Below, piece after piece: positions 24,667-34,835 of a DNA stretch of 64,000 bases. Source of the stretch: Microglena sp. YARC (lineage: Eukaryota > Chlorophyta > Chlorophyceae > Chlamydomonadales > Chlamydomonadaceae); the NCBI GenBank assembly GCA_022414725.1, contig CM039464.1, forward strand, positions 9,614,817 to 9,678,816, given 5' to 3'. Under the pieces are notes generated by a model. It worked only from the letters and a program-made list of their open reading frames with translations, had not been told where the DNA came from and did not search any database. The position numbers and the translations under genes are program-made. Positions within the stretch are counted from its first letter, which is position 1, and each line of letters starts with the position of its first letter.

Positions 24667-25460
24667 CTGAGCAATATATAGTACAATATCATACCATATA
24701 TCATGCAATATCATACAATATACAGTACAAGATGATACAATACATAGTACAATTTCATACCATATATCATGCAATCTCATACAATATATCATGCAATGTC
24801 ATACGATATACCATGCAATATCATACAATATATCATGCAATATCATACCATATATCATGCAATACCACACCATATATCACACAATATCATACGATATATC
24901 ATGCAATATCATACGTTATATCATGCAATATCATACGTTATATCATGCAATATCATACAATATACCATGCAATATCACTCGATATATCACGCAATATCAT
25001 ACGATATATCATGCAATCTCATACAATATATCATGCAATGTCATACGATATACCATGCAATATCATACAATATATCATGCAATATCATACAATATATCAT
25101 GCAATATCATACAATATATCATGCATTATCATACGATATATCGTGCAATACCACACCATATATCACACAATATCATACGATATATCATGCAATATCATAT
25201 GTTATATCATGCAATATCATACAATATACCATGCAATATCACACGATATATCACGCAATATCATACGATATATCATGCAATACCATACGATAAATGATGC
25301 AATATCATACGATATATCATGCAATATCATACGATATATCATGCAATATCATACGATATATCATACAATATCATACGATATATCATGCAATATCATACGA
25401 TATATCATGCAATATCATACGATATATCATGCAATATCACACGATATATCATGTAATCTA
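24667..25460. repeat. 22-bp tandem repeat, about 36 copies
   Basis: The unit is ACGATATATCATGCAATATC plus AT, with point variants (ACAATATATC, ACGTTATATC). It is AT-rich and contains partly palindromic words such as ATATAT and GATATATC. Frames of Tyr/His/Ile-rich peptides across it are artefacts, since every frame is open. Confidence 0.9.
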
Positions 25461-25568
25461 TAATCCACAATATCAAACATGACAACCATAAAATGCAGGT
25501 GTCTTTAGAGGCTATACTTGATTGTTAAAAATTGTATGATTGAAGTTATGCTTAGGACCGGTTCCAGG

Positions 25569-25759
25569 GCTTTTCTTTTCAGATATGAGCAACAGCCTCT
25601 AGGCAGCTCCTTCACCTCCCGGAGCCAACCACTGTGCTGCACCCTAATGTTTCAGCAATTCTGAACAACTGATTGAGCTAGCTTCGAGTTGAACTAGATT
25701 TTGATGAAAAGCAAGTCAAAGGAGCTGCCTAGAAGCTGTTGCTAGTAGCTGAAAAGAAA
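25569..25759. mobile_element. hairpin element family B (MITE-like), full copy
   Basis: Inverted arms of about 40 bp: left CTTTTCTTTTCAGATATGAG then CAACAGCCTCTAGGCAGCTCC-like sequence; right GGAGCTGCCTAGAAGCTGTTG then GTAGCTGAAAAGAAAAGC-like sequence. The centre is about 110 bp with TGTGCTGCACCC. The arm ends in TTTTCAG, so an inserted copy would bring a ready-made splice acceptor. No transposase frame is present. Confidence 0.7.
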
Positions 25760-25938
25760 AGCTAGTGCCGGTGTAGGGCATCTCATGACAATATGTGTAT
25801 GGGAGTGGAAACATAGTAGAGCTTTTCCAAAGGATTTCCAGTGGAAGGTGGATTGAAAGGCATTCATACTCCCTTAACCCCTTGCCCTCCCCCAAATGCC
25901 CATTCCCAAATGCTCATTCCCATTATTTGCACCTGCAG

Positions 25939-26014
25939 TGGGTGGACGCCCTTTTGAGCGCCGATAAGCTTCTTCATCAGGCTGTTCAATGTTGCGAGCT
26001 CTGTTTACACATTG
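25939..26014 (+). CDS. candidate exon, strand ambiguous
   Basis: After a good pyrimidine tract and ACCTGCAG, the plus frame reads WVDALLSADKLLHQAVQCCE and LCLHI before GTGGTG. On the minus strand the same bases read RARNIEQPDEEAYRRSKGRP up to CTGCAG/GTGCAA, which could instead be an upstream exon of the minus-strand CBS gene. The stronger pyrimidine tract favours the plus strand. I cannot assign a family either way. Confidence 0.35.
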
Positions 26015-26165
26015 GTGGTGGTGGTGGTGGTGGTGGTGGTTGGCTTATTGTTGTTGTTGTCGGCAGGGTTTGCAGTAGTGTAGTGGTGTTGGTGCTGGTG
26101 GCGGTTGGCACATTGCTGTTGTTGTTGGCATTGTTTGTAGTGGTAGTGGCGGTGGCGGTGGTAAT
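26015..26165. repeat. GGT/GTT trinucleotide repeat
   Basis: This is (GGT)n, (GTT)n and GGCGGT runs with few interruptions. It probably lies within an intron flanked by the exon candidates at 25,939 and 26,178. Confidence 0.8.
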
Positions 26166-26177
26166 GTGGGTAGCAAA

Positions 26178-26262
26178 TATCTGTTAGTGGCTCTGGCGCA
26201 GGAGGATGGCGCTAAGGACCAGCCGCACAAATCCAACTATGAATTCATGTGTTCACCCATGC
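26178..26262 (+). CDS. candidate exon, function unknown
   Basis: The plus frame after GGGTAG reads KYLLVALAQEDGAKDQPHKS and NYEFM, with amino-acid composition typical of real protein and unlike the flanking repeats. No donor is obvious. It could continue the exon candidate at 25,939 across the trinucleotide repeat. Confidence 0.3.
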
Positions 26263-26439
26263 GCGGAAAGAATCGACTTGGCTACCCTAACAGACAGGGT
26301 TTTTATAGGGTATATTTGATTGTTGAAACGATTATAATTGAAGTGGTGCGTCAGTTAATCCACCCATGCACGAAAATAATCCATGCACCCTGCTCATGTA
26401 CGCAGGAGCGCTCATAACTTAAAGCATAGTTTTTGAGGC

Positions 26440-26500
26440 TTTGCCCAGTAGCTGGCTCAGACAGCTGCCTAGAAGCTGCTGCTAGCAGCCCAAGAGGAAA
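26440..26500. mobile_element. hairpin element family B, right-arm fragment
   Basis: CAGCTGCCTAGAAGCTGCTG followed by CTAGCAGCCCAAGAGGAAAA matches the right arm of family B. The internal word GCTGGCTCAG is shared with the copy at 42,446-42,637. Confidence 0.5.
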
Positions 26501-26628
26501 ACGATGTTCTCATGCCCCAAGGAATCAATACTCCTTATGCATGCAACCCAATAATCCCCTTGCCTCATTGGCAAACTAACTATTGTGCATGCAACCTTCC
26601 CATCCCTATGCTCTGAGTCAGGGCTTTT

Positions 26629-26791
26629 CTTTTCACCTACGAGCAACAGCTTCTAGGCAGCTTCACGGACCAGCCACTGTGCTGCACCCAAAATTCCAGC
26701 AAGTCTGAAAAACTGATTGTGCTACCTGTGCTAGATTTTGCTAGTCAGGGAAGCTGCCTAGAAGCTGTTGTTCGTAGCTGAAAAGAAAAGG
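26629..26791. mobile_element. hairpin element family B (MITE-like), full copy
   Basis: The arms CTTTTCTTTTCACCTACGAG and CAACAGCTTCTAGGCAGC are mirrored by GCTGCCTAGAAGCTGTTG and GTAGCTGAAAAGAAAAGG. The centre contains CACTGTGCTGCACCC as in the copy at 25,569. It is non-coding. Confidence 0.7.
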
Positions 26792-26799
26792 TACGTGGA

Positions 26800-27473
26800 T
26801 ATGATCGAAATGGGCCACCATGGACAATCGCAAATCGTGAGTGGCGTGAGGTAAGCTTGGAGCCCTTATGAGTTATGAATGCCTCCCCACGAAAGCAAGA
26901 AACGCTACAGTGGGAATTCCTAACGGTACCTGGCTGCTCATTCCTCTTCAGTTGGTTGGAGCTCCTCGACGATTATTAGATTTTCCTTCCGCTTTGTACA
27001 AGCTGGAGATCTAGTACTTGATGTCGCTGATCTGTGGCCAGTTTCGGTCCTCTTGATGGTGGTAATCTACTATCGACATTGCCGCGAGCTTCCGGAAGTG
27101 GCGTTTTGGGCCGCTGACTCAGCCTAGTTGGCTGACTCAGCCGAACACTGCTGACTAGCCGCTCTGCTTCTCGAAGGGTCCGTTATGGGTGGGTTATGGG
27201 TATGTTGCGGGTCGGTTGCGTCGAATTGCGCAGGCTGTAAATTGGTTGCGTATCAGGACGCACAGCCGGGGGTCCTCCTGGACGACCCTGGTGCCTACCA
27301 TCCAATTGTGTACCCTGGTAACCAGGGTTGTTCAAGGATACTTAAAAATCTGTGTTTTGGGACGCAGCCGTCGTCAAATCTACGTGACATGAGCCCAAAA
27401 TTGCGTAGGCAATGTAACCGACCCTCCAAGATTTATGTTGTTTAAGTGTCGTAACATTTTGAACAGCCCAGCT

Positions 27474-27552
<79 letters not shown>

Positions 27553-28020
27553 GCGGCCTGACGGAGCCGAGGGGGACTTCCGGCGTGGCACCCCCTTGAA
27601 TGCAATATAGGCCAGGGTCAAGGCCATGGTACTAGCAAGGGTGGGTCTCGGGGTTGTTCAAGGATAAACAAAAAGTGAATTAAAAACGGGGGAAGTCTAG
27701 GAAGTGTTTTCTATACTCCATGCTCGGTTTAAAAAATATGAAGATTTTTAAGGCTATTGGGATGTTTAAGTTCCCTCTATGCACCAAATAAGTTTTGGGT
27801 GCAAACATTAATTTTCTGGTTTGGCCCAAATTTCACGCTTGGAGAGAGAAAGAGGGTTCGTTAAATAAACTTAGCAAGTCATTGCCGAGACAGGACAGTA
27901 GCAAGGCCTGCCTAGTGCCTACCATCAAATTAGAACAGGGAGCATGGAACCTGTGGAGCTCACTTCTACAGCTCTGCCTCGACACATTAACACGCATGTC
28001 ATAAACACGCACGGATTTGG
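26800..28020. other. unique-looking region without a recognisable gene
   Basis: Sequence here has ordinary composition. A plus frame at 27,185-27,445 could encode 86 residues (MGGLWVCCGS at its start), but I recognise no domain and it lacks splice or codon signals that would support it. A (GAT)n tract lies inside at 27,475-27,551. The words GTGCCTACCATCCAATT near 27,291 and GTGCCTACCATCAAATT near 27,917 hint at a diverged duplicated segment. Confidence 0.4.
27475..27551. repeat. (GAT)n microsatellite
   Basis: About 25 uninterrupted GAT units. Poly-Ser and poly-Ile frames on the minus strand are artefacts. Confidence 0.95.
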
Positions 28021-28024
28021 ACAG

Positions 28025-28085
28025 CTCAGGTCGACCAACTTTCGGTGGCTATCTTATCTTCGCCAGATTCCGCCTGCTGAAGAAG
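28025..28085 (+). CDS. candidate exon, function unknown
   Basis: Acceptor TTGGACAG is followed by SGRPTFGGYLIFARFRLLKK and a strong AAG/GTAAGA donor at 28,086. The upstream frame is closed by a stop, consistent with an exon start here. It is flanked downstream by C/T-rich intron-like sequence. No family is recognised. It ends in phase 0 and does not join directly to the candidate at 29,937. Confidence 0.4.
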
Positions 28086-28988
28086 GTAAGATTTCCCGAT
28101 TTTTCCGGCTCCCCACCCTCACCCCCCTTTTTGGAGGGCCGACAACTCGAGATCTACCCCTTGGGATCCACCCACACCGAAAGTCGACTTCGATCTTTCT
28201 CGGAGGTTTCGGGGCTTACGGCTCCTTCAGGCCCCGAATTAAGCATGCAGTATATGAGCAATATATACTGTATTCCTATACACATCCCACACACACACCA
28301 CCCCTGCTTGAAACCCGCTTAAAATCAGATTTTGAGAAAATTCCTCGTGTCACTGGTTTGTGTCGAGCCTTGATACTTTGAGTGACCCACCTTCTTGGCT
28401 TTCCCTCAATACAAATGAGTCTTCGTTATCGTGAGCGTAGATTGTGAGCCACGTGCGTTTGAGAAGGAGTAACTTAACTGGGAGCTAACTTCCCCGCTAC
28501 CATTTGAACTCAAATCGTGAGCCCGTATATGCATAAAATATATGATTTTAGCCTGGATTTTCGGTACCAGTCTGGATACCAGTAACATTCTGTCGTGGGC
28601 CAGTTGTAGCTAGGTTACACGTTGTCTACAGCAATACTCAACCGAATACTTCAGATCATTCGATTGTACTACTACGATTGTACGAATTCGAAATTCAAAC
28701 CATTCGAGAAGGCTCTTTAAAAAATGAGCAGCCCCTTCACAAAAGTGGGTAGCCGCCACCAGATAGGCATATAAGCGTATGCTGCCAGATACTTTCATCG
28801 ACCGAGATAAAATCCCAATCCTCGCGCGGTTTACATTTCGATCATCCTCATCAAGGCCAGTTCTTTCATCAACTTTAACCATAATCCCAATCTCCTTACG
28901 CATTCCAATTGGCGCTTAAACTGATTGCAGAATTTGGATTTGGTGATCAAGCAGTGCATTACTATTTTTTGTGATCAATTTTATCGAG

Positions 28989-29234
28989 ATGAGCCGCTTT
29001 TTCTGTCTGATGGCCATGGTGTCCGCTTTGGGTAACGCTTGCTTGCACGTTTCAGCTGAGAGAGGAGACTTAAAGTCAGGTGCGCCATCCAATTGTCTCA
29101 TCAACTTGCACAGGTTTGTTAGCGCCCACAGAATTGCAGGCCAGAAAAATACTGAATGCAAGTTATACCAGGATATTTCTCACTTGGTGAAGTCCGATGA
29201 AAAGAGCCATCTGAGTGATGTTATTGCCATTTAA
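28989..29234 (+). CDS. possible small secreted protein, 81 residues
   Basis: An ATG-initiated uninterrupted frame begins MSRFFCLMAMVSALGNACLH, a hydrophobic leader with small residues (VSA) at about residue 23 that resembles a signal peptide. A polar body with four further cysteines or charged clusters follows to a TAA at 29,232. The opposite strand is also open over most of this span, which lowers confidence. No homologous family is recognised, and no splice sites or promoter evidence supports it. Confidence 0.25.
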   Translation: MSRFFCLMAMVSALGNACLHVSAERGDLKSGAPSNCLINLHRFVSAHRIAGQKNTECKLYQDISHLVKSDEKSHLSDVIAI

Positions 29235-29307
29235 AGCGATTGTAATTATGCCTTTCTGCTCGAGTCACATTCATCAATGAGACCCAGGGAAGTATGCATC
29301 CTCAGGG

Positions 29308-29467
29308 CCATAGCACGAACTCAGGTCCCCCGTCGGTAAAGCGATCGTTTGGGGTTAAGCTCGGCAGTTTTTTTTCTTTTTAAGCCATTCCTACTACGGT
29401 TGGGCAAGTCTCTTTCACCTATTTGGCCTACCCCTGGACTGTAGCATACATACATACATACATACCC
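29308..29467 (+). mobile_element. family A SINE-like element with (CATA)n tail
   Basis: It starts near AGCACGAACTCAGG, passes CCCCCGTCGGTAAAGCGATCG, TTTTTCTTTTTAAGCC, GGTTGGGCAAGTC and GGCCTACCCCTGGACTGTA, and ends in ACATACATACATACATAC. The same layout recurs many times in the window, always with CATA units at the same end, as expected for a short retroposon copied from its 3' tail. Confidence 0.7.
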
Positions 29468-29936
29468 CTGGACTGTAACATGTATACATCCTTAATTCCC
29501 CAGTTCCCCACCCAATGCATGTTACTGGTTAGCTGTTTATGGCCATTTATTTGATGTGCAGTACTGCAATTACATCTGATCGACACGCAGTTGAAAGACT
29601 CATTGTAAAGAGCTTGCCTCTGGTAGTCAGGTCAAGGGATGAGCTAAATATCCCAATCGTTAATTCAGCAGCTCGTCACATCGTCTTATAATCTTATCAC
29701 CAGATTAAATGATATCTGTTTTGAGATATCCCTGTTTTGAGCTATGACCAGCTCCAATGATTTATGTTTTGAGATATCCCTACTGGATGAATGGAGTACC
29801 GTGTCGGATTTTGTGGAGTGGGCTTGGCCTGGGTCAACATTCACCTGTATATGCAAGTCTATGCCAAGTGAAGTATACCGCACTGTCTTCCTCTCTGAGT
29901 CTTGCTATCCCTTTTACTCCTCAAACACATGCACAG

Positions 29937-29997
29937 GCAATCGACGTATGCTTGAGGATGTCAAGGATGATGATGCACCAGTGGCAGATCCCAGCAG
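29937..29997 (+). CDS. candidate upstream exon of the MDP-1-like gene
   Basis: A clear pyrimidine tract and ATGCACAG acceptor open a 61-nt exon reading NRRMLEDVKDDDAPVADPS, ending at CCCAGCAG/GTAGTG. It ends in phase 2 (AG), and the exon at 33,525 needs two bases to complete its first codon, giving Ser, so the two can join in frame. The Met in NRRM could be a start codon. The link across a 3.5-kb repeat-filled interval is inference. Confidence 0.4.
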
Positions 29998-30061
29998 GTA
30001 GTGAGATTTGGGGATTTAGGGTGTGCTTCAGTTAGGACCCACTGGTGTATAGGGACCGGTA

Positions 30062-30205
30062 CATCATATGATGCTGACCAAAGGCGAGTATGATATCAAA
30101 TGATGTTGACCACATGCGGGTATGATATTATATGATGTTGACCAAAGGCGAGTATGATATTATATGATGTTGACCAAAGGCGAGTATGATATCATATGAT
30201 ATCAT
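30062..30205. repeat. tandem repeat, four ~36-bp units
   Basis: The unit is ATGATGTTGACCAAAGGCGA plus GTATGATATTATAT, repeated four times with small changes. It is followed by palindromic GATATCATATGATATC words. Confidence 0.75.
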
Positions 30206-30564
30206 ACAAATTGCATCATATAATATTGTATACAAATGGTAACTTAAGCCTAGTCAGACTGTCGGCATCATATGACATCATACTGCCGTCCGCTATAGGT
30301 AAAGCACTGAGTGAAACCAGGCATACAAAATCCCAAAGAAAACCCTTAGTACCCATCCACCTTGAGTTGAAGCCAAGCATGCCACCAGAACCTGAAAATT
30401 AGTGTTAAGACGCTCCAAGCGTGCACACATGAGGGCATGACGTGTCTGGGGAATTGTAAAGAGCCCTAAACTCAAAGAAATGCGATCTCTAAACGAAAAT
30501 GCTTGCTAGGTGCAATCTTGTTTGCTTGCTGCAATATTTCCTATCTAATTTTAAGGATAAGCTG

Positions 30565-30650
30565 GAAGACCCCTCTCGAATGTTGTGGAGGGGGCTTGTC
30601 TTGGGTCAGCAATGGCCTGTTGATGACAATATAATGTTATGTAATGTAAT
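30565..30650 (+). mobile_element. family F SINE-like element with TAATG tail
   Basis: GGAAGACCCCTCTCGAATGT, GGGGGCTTGTCTTGGGTCAG and GGCCTGTTGATGACAATATA end in ATGTAATGTAATG. A second copy at 34,107-34,190 shares the same order. A short fragment near 29,813 (GTGGAGTGGGCTTGG) may be a third. Confidence 0.55.
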
Positions 30651-30725
30651 GCATGCTTTATGACTTGCTAATGAACATACCCAATCGTGTCTGGAAATTG
30701 GAAAGAGCGGTAAACTCCAAACAAA

Positions 30726-30814
30726 AGAGATCTGTTGTAAGCAATGGTTTGGACCATACAGCCATCTTATCAGAGGGCTGTATGGTTCAAACCATCGCTT
30801 ACAACAAGATCTCT
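30726..30814. repeat. near-perfect hairpin, ~38-bp arms and 12-base loop
   Basis: Arm one (30,726-30,763) contains TTGTAAGCAATGGTTTGGAC and CATACAGCC; arm two (30,776-30,814) is its reverse complement with about two mismatches or single-base gaps. The loop is ATCTTATCAGAG-like. It is not part of family B and stands alone in this window. It could be a small foldback insertion or a hairpin RNA precursor. Confidence 0.7.
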
Positions 30815-30829
30815 AAAGAAGGTTGGACT

Positions 30830-31040
30830 CAATACTTTAAGAAGCTTAGATCAAACGATAAATCCGGCAACACCGGTGATACAATTAGCTCAAACACAAA
30901 AGTGGTGAGAAATCTCATCTTCGTAGTAATGCACCATTCTTTCACAACCTAACCCCAGACGCAGTACTAAGCACTGTCCTGGACGAACCCTTCGACGACA
31001 ATGAGAATATCTTTGGTCTTGAGCACATGGACAGGAATTA
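30830..31040 (+). pseudogene. possible degraded coding fragment
   Basis: Two overlapping plus frames look protein-like. One reads EGWTQYFKKLRSNDKSGNTG; a shifted frame then reads NAPFFHNLTPDAVLSTVLDE and PFDDNENIFGLEHMD. Together they suggest one frame broken by an indel, perhaps from a retroelement, but no diagnostic motif is present. Confidence 0.25.
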
Positions 31041-31488
31041 TACTGCTGACTGCTGATGCTGACTGCTGACTGCTGATGACAAACTTCTTCATACAAAGCA
31101 ATACATGTATACCATATAAACATGGCAGGAACTTCCTGACCGGGAGACTAATATATCTGTACTCAATTGATATTATAAGCTACAATGTGCTGTTTTAGTC
31201 TTCTAAAGGAAGGACGCCAGAACCAATATGATGTTACACATGGATAAGACTACTGATGCTGACTGCTGATGACAAACTGCTTTATACAAAGCGATCAATG
31301 TAGACATTGTATGACCATGGCAAGAACTTATGGATGGGAAGACTAATACATCGTTACTCAATCGATATCATTAGCTGCAATGTGTAGTCTTACTCCTAAA
31401 AAAGCAGGACGCCAGAACCAATATAATGTTACACACGGATCAGAATGCTGATGCTGACTGCTGATGACAAACTGCCTCATACAAAACA

Positions 31489-31521
<33 letters not shown>

Positions 31522-32190
31522 TATTGCTTTATGTGGCAGGAACTTCCTGATGGGGATACTAATACATTTTTGTTCAATTGATATTATAAGCTACTATGTA
31601 TTGTTTTACTGTTCTAAACGAAGGACGCCAGAACCTATATAATGTTACACAGGATATGACTGCTGATGCTGACTGCTGACAACAAACTGCTTAATACAAA
31701 GCAATCAATTTATATCATATGAACATGAAAAAAAATCCTGGTGGGGTTACTCAATTGATCGTATAAGCTACTATGTGTAGTCTTGCTCGTATAAAAGAAG
31801 GAAGCCAGAACCAATATGATATTACACATGGATCAGAATGCTCATGTTTGATATTGATGACAAACTGCTTCATAAAAAGCAATCATTGTATATCATATGA
31901 ACATGACAGAACATTTCTCATGGGGAGGCTAATACATTGTTACTCAATTGATATTATAAGCTACTATGTATAGTCTAGCTCTTATAAAAGCAGGACACCA
32001 GAACCAATATGATGTTACACAGGATAAGACTGCTGATGCTGACTGCTGATGACAAACTGCTTTATACAAAGCGATCAATGTAGACATTATTTGACCATGA
32101 CAGGGACCTTCAGATGGAGAGACTAATGCATTGTTACTCAATTGATGTAAGCTACAATGCATAGTTTTACTTTTCTAAATGAAGGATGCC
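31040..32190. repeat. tandem repeat, six units of ~195 bp
   Basis: The core GCTGATGCTGACTGCTGATG and ACAAACTGC recurs near 31,052, 31,256, 31,447, 31,664, 31,840 and 32,033. Units also share GATATTATAAGCTAC, AGGACGCCAGAACC and ATGTTACACATGGAT. The unit start resembles the end of the preceding fragment (ACATGGACAGGAATTATACT). Confidence 0.85.
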
Positions 32191-32838
32191 AGAATCTATA
32201 ATATGTGAATCAATTGCCCTATGCACCTATATTGTTGGCGGTCTTTGAACTTGACGGTTGTAAAAAAGTATACAACTACCTTTGGCGTTAATTTAAAATC
32301 TTGAGTGAATAATTACTTGGCTCGAGTGCCATGATTTGGCGGTTACATTTTAAACACACATTCTTGGCCATGGCGTCTCCAATTTATACCACATTCCATA
32401 ACAAATATTGATCCCTGTGCCAAGGCATAAAGAATATCCTGGGCATGTGATTTAATAATATCCTGGGCCTGGGCATATTAAGCTGATGAAACTGGGCATA
32501 AAATGATAACTTTTACTCCCAACAATGGGATTGCATCCCATATTGACGGCGGACAGTGAGCATATTTAATTGCAGGACCATATTTACCTGCCGAGAGTGA
32601 GCAGTATTCAGGCTGCTAAGAGGCAATTTAATAACATCATCTGGACAGTTCATTGAACTTCCTCATCATACTAGTACATGATTGCATTCTGTACTCTACA
32701 GTGTACCGAGTTTTGTTCTGCAAGCAAACTGTGAGAAGCGTCAAAGTTTACAGTCGGGCGGTATGTAGCACAATGTGTACTGCACTTTATTGCAGTGCTT
32801 GAGCACAATTGTTTGCGGTAGATCCGGATTTGGGCTCG
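32191..32838. other. no gene seen
   Basis: Ordinary-composition sequence. Weak local repeats include ATCCTGGGC..TGGGCAT (32,435-32,510). I find no splice-supported frame. Confidence 0.5.
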
Positions 32839-33262
32839 AACCATATGTTGGCCTACCCGCCAACATTGCATGCATTTGGCGGTGGGGGTACCACCAAATG
32901 AGCAGCCAACCATATGTCGGGCTGCCCTCCAACATTGCATGCATTTGGCTGTATGGGTACAGCCAAATGGGCAACCAACCATATGCTGGCCTACCCGCCA
33001 ACATTGCATGCATTTGGCGGTAGGCCTACACACCACCATTGCATGCATTTGGCGTTAAGCCTACACGCTAGCATTGCATGCATTTAGCGATAGGCCTACA
33101 CACCAACATTGCATGCATTTAGCGGTAGGCCTACACACCAACATTGCATGCATTTGGCGTTAAGCCTACACGCTAGCATTGCGTGCATTTAGCGGTAGGC
33201 CTACCTGCCAACATTGCATGCATTTGGCGGTATGGGTACCGCCAAATGAGCAGCAAACAATA
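32839..33262. repeat. tandem repeat centred on CATTGCATGCATTTGGCGGT
   Basis: About nine copies of CATTGCATGCATTTGGCG alternate with GGTAGGCCTACACACCAA or CCATATGTTGGCCTACCCGC. The unit of about 40 bp forms a ~75-bp supra-unit in the left part. It contains the palindrome TGCATGCA and complementary GGCGGTGGGGGTACC/GGTACCACC words. Confidence 0.8.
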
Positions 33263-33336
33263 TAGGCACATACAGCAGTTCACAAAGATTCATGAAATAC
33301 ACATGTGCACTCCATAGTGTCCTAAGCATCTTTACA

Positions 33337-33452
33337 GGCCAGGGGTAGCCAAATAGGCTAAAGGGACTTGCCCAACCTTAAATAACAGTTTAAAAAACAA
33401 GCACTAGTTAACTGAACCCCAACAAATCGTAAACAACTGGGGGGGCGGATTT
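33337..33452 (-). mobile_element. family A SINE-like element, inverted copy
   Basis: AGGGGTAGCCAAATAGGCTA, AAGGGACTTGCCCAACC and GAACCCCAACAAATCGT are in the reverse order of the plus copies. The (CATA)n tail is absent or truncated. Confidence 0.6.
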
Positions 33453-33524
33453 TGTGCTATGCAGATAGTTGAACAAACTACATTTGTCCTAACCTGCATC
33501 TGTCCGAATATTCAATCGTTGTAG

Positions 33525-33711
33525 CCAAGATGAAGACCCCACCCTCCAAAGTCAGAGCCAACCAGGGAGCCAACCCTGTGAACAGTATGGATGCATGTGT
33601 ATCCTTGACTTTGACGAGACCCTACGCGTGGTCAAGGACATAGAGGGGGAAGACCACCAGAATGAGGACAGCCCTGCTGGGGATGCTGTGCAAGTCATTG
33701 CTGGGTGCAAG
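33525..33711 (+). CDS. MDP-1-like HAD phosphatase, exon with motif I
   Basis: Acceptor GTTGTAG at 33,524. The open frame runs from a Gln/Ser-rich lead (QDEDPTLQSQSQPGS) into CMCILDFDETLRVVKD and ends AVQVIAGCK before GTGAACC. DFDET is HAD motif I: the first Asp is the phospho-accepting nucleophile and the second the acid/base. The Met at 33,595 could start a 159-residue protein, close to the size of MDP-1 proteins, although the frame stays open upstream and can be joined to the exon candidate at 29,937. The family dephosphorylates small phospho-metabolites or protein phosphotyrosine with Mg2+. It joins the next exon in phase 0. Confidence 0.8.
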
Positions 33712-33759
33712 GTGAACCAGATTCCCATTGTTTGTGTTCAAACTTTGTTTGAACTCTAT

Positions 33760-33955
33760 TTATCCCCTCCCCTCCCCTTCCCTCACCGCACCCCTCCCCT
33801 CACCCCATACCTCCCCTCCCCTTCCCTCCCTTCACCTCACCCCTCCCCTCACCCCTCTCCTCCCTCCCCTCCCCACACCCCTCACCTTACCTTACCTCAC
33901 CTCCCTCCTCCCCACACCCCTCCCCTCCCCTCACCCCACCCCCTTCTTACTGCTA
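33760..33955. repeat. CCCCT/CCTCA pyrimidine-rich tract in intron 1
   Basis: Almost pure C/T with CCCCTCCCC and CTCACC words and two near-copies of CCCCTCACCCC. It lies within intron 1 of the MDP-1-like gene (33,712-34,676). Pro/Leu/Ser frames here are artefacts. Confidence 0.85.
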
Positions 33956-34106
33956 TGCTGCCCATATGCATGGTTATCTGGTGCTGATAAAAATGCCTGC
34001 ATGCAGCAATATTGCTTGCGGCAATATTGCCTTCCATTTTCTGAGGATTTGTTGATATCTGTGCTAGAGCATAGCAATACAGTGCAGTACACATTGTGCT
34101 GCATTG

Positions 34107-34190
34107 GAAGACCCCTCCCAGATGTTGCGGAGCGGGCTTGTCTTGGTCCAACAATGGGCTGTCGATGACAATGTAGTGCAATGTGATATG
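34107..34190 (+). mobile_element. family F SINE-like element, second copy
   Basis: GGAAGACCCCTCCCAGATGT, GGGCTTGTCTTGGTCCAAC and GGGCTGTCGATGACAATGTA match the copy at 30,565 in order and orientation. It is inserted in intron 1. Confidence 0.55.
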
Positions 34191-34289
34191 ACAACTTGTG
34201 CTATCTTAACCGGTATGTATTTTGTTGACCTATATAATAGTAATTTTATCCCAGATGAGATGATGATTTAATTCTATTGTAGAATTAAA

Positions 34290-34443
34290 TGATCACTGTA
34301 GCACGAACTCAGAGCCCCCGTCTGTAAAACGATTGTTTGGGGGGTCAGTTCATCAATGATTTTTCTTTTCAGCCCCTCCTATCACAGTTGAGCAAGTCCC
34401 TTTAGCCTACTTGGCCCACCCCTAGACTGCAACATACATACAT
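34290..34443 (+). mobile_element. family A SINE-like element
   Basis: GTAGCACGAACTCAGAGCCC, CCCGTCTGTAAAACGATTG, TTTTTCTTTTCAGCCCC, GAGCAAGTCCCTTTAGCC and CCCCTAGACTGCAACATACA, ending in a short CATA tail. It lies in intron 1. Confidence 0.7.
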
Positions 34444-34640
34444 TACCAGCAATGTGTCATCTCTTAAATTAATAAAAATATAAGATATATTTAATTTATT
34501 AATTAATCAATTAATTTGTAAATTACTAATTCATCCATTCATTCATTAATAATAGTTACTTCCTTAATTTATTAATGAATGCATTTAATTAATATGATAT
34601 AATTAATGAATTAATTATATTATTTATAATTACATACACA
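34440..34640. repeat. AT-rich TTAATTAAT stretch
   Basis: Low-complexity TTAATTAATTA/ATTAATGAA words in intron 1. The flanking pieces CAATGTGTCATCTCTTAA (near 34,450) and CAATGTGCCATCTCTTTAAT (near 34,650) are direct copies, and the second runs into the exon 2 acceptor. This is another acceptor-side duplication. Confidence 0.65.
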
Positions 34641-34676
34641 CATTAACAGCAATGTGCCATCTCTTTAATATTTCAG

Positions 34677-34817
34677 AATCTGGGATGCGGCATTGCGATT
34701 GCAAGTGCCAATGGTAACAGGGAGAAGCTGACAAAAGTCCTTCCAATCATTGATGCCAGAACTTTCACTGAAGACTTCTTTAACAGCACCCTATTCCAAT
34801 ACGGCTACCATGACAAG
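34677..34817 (+). CDS. MDP-1-like HAD phosphatase, exon with motif II
   Basis: Acceptor ATATTTCAG; 141 nt, 47 codons: NLGCGIAIASANGNREKLTK, then VLPIIDARTFTEDFF and NSTLFQYGYHDK, donor AAG/GTAGGC. IASANGN supplies HAD motif II (Ser that contacts the phosphate). The final HDK supplies the motif III Lys, which in MDP-1 lies just before the helix leading to motif IV. The exon is in phase 0 at both ends. Confidence 0.85.
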
Positions 34818-34835
34818 GTAGGCTAAACATATTGC

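Noticed and set aside
24732..25482. 243-residue Tyr/His/Ile-rich frame
   Set aside because: 22-bp repeat read in three open frames; no stop arises because the unit lacks one in those frames.
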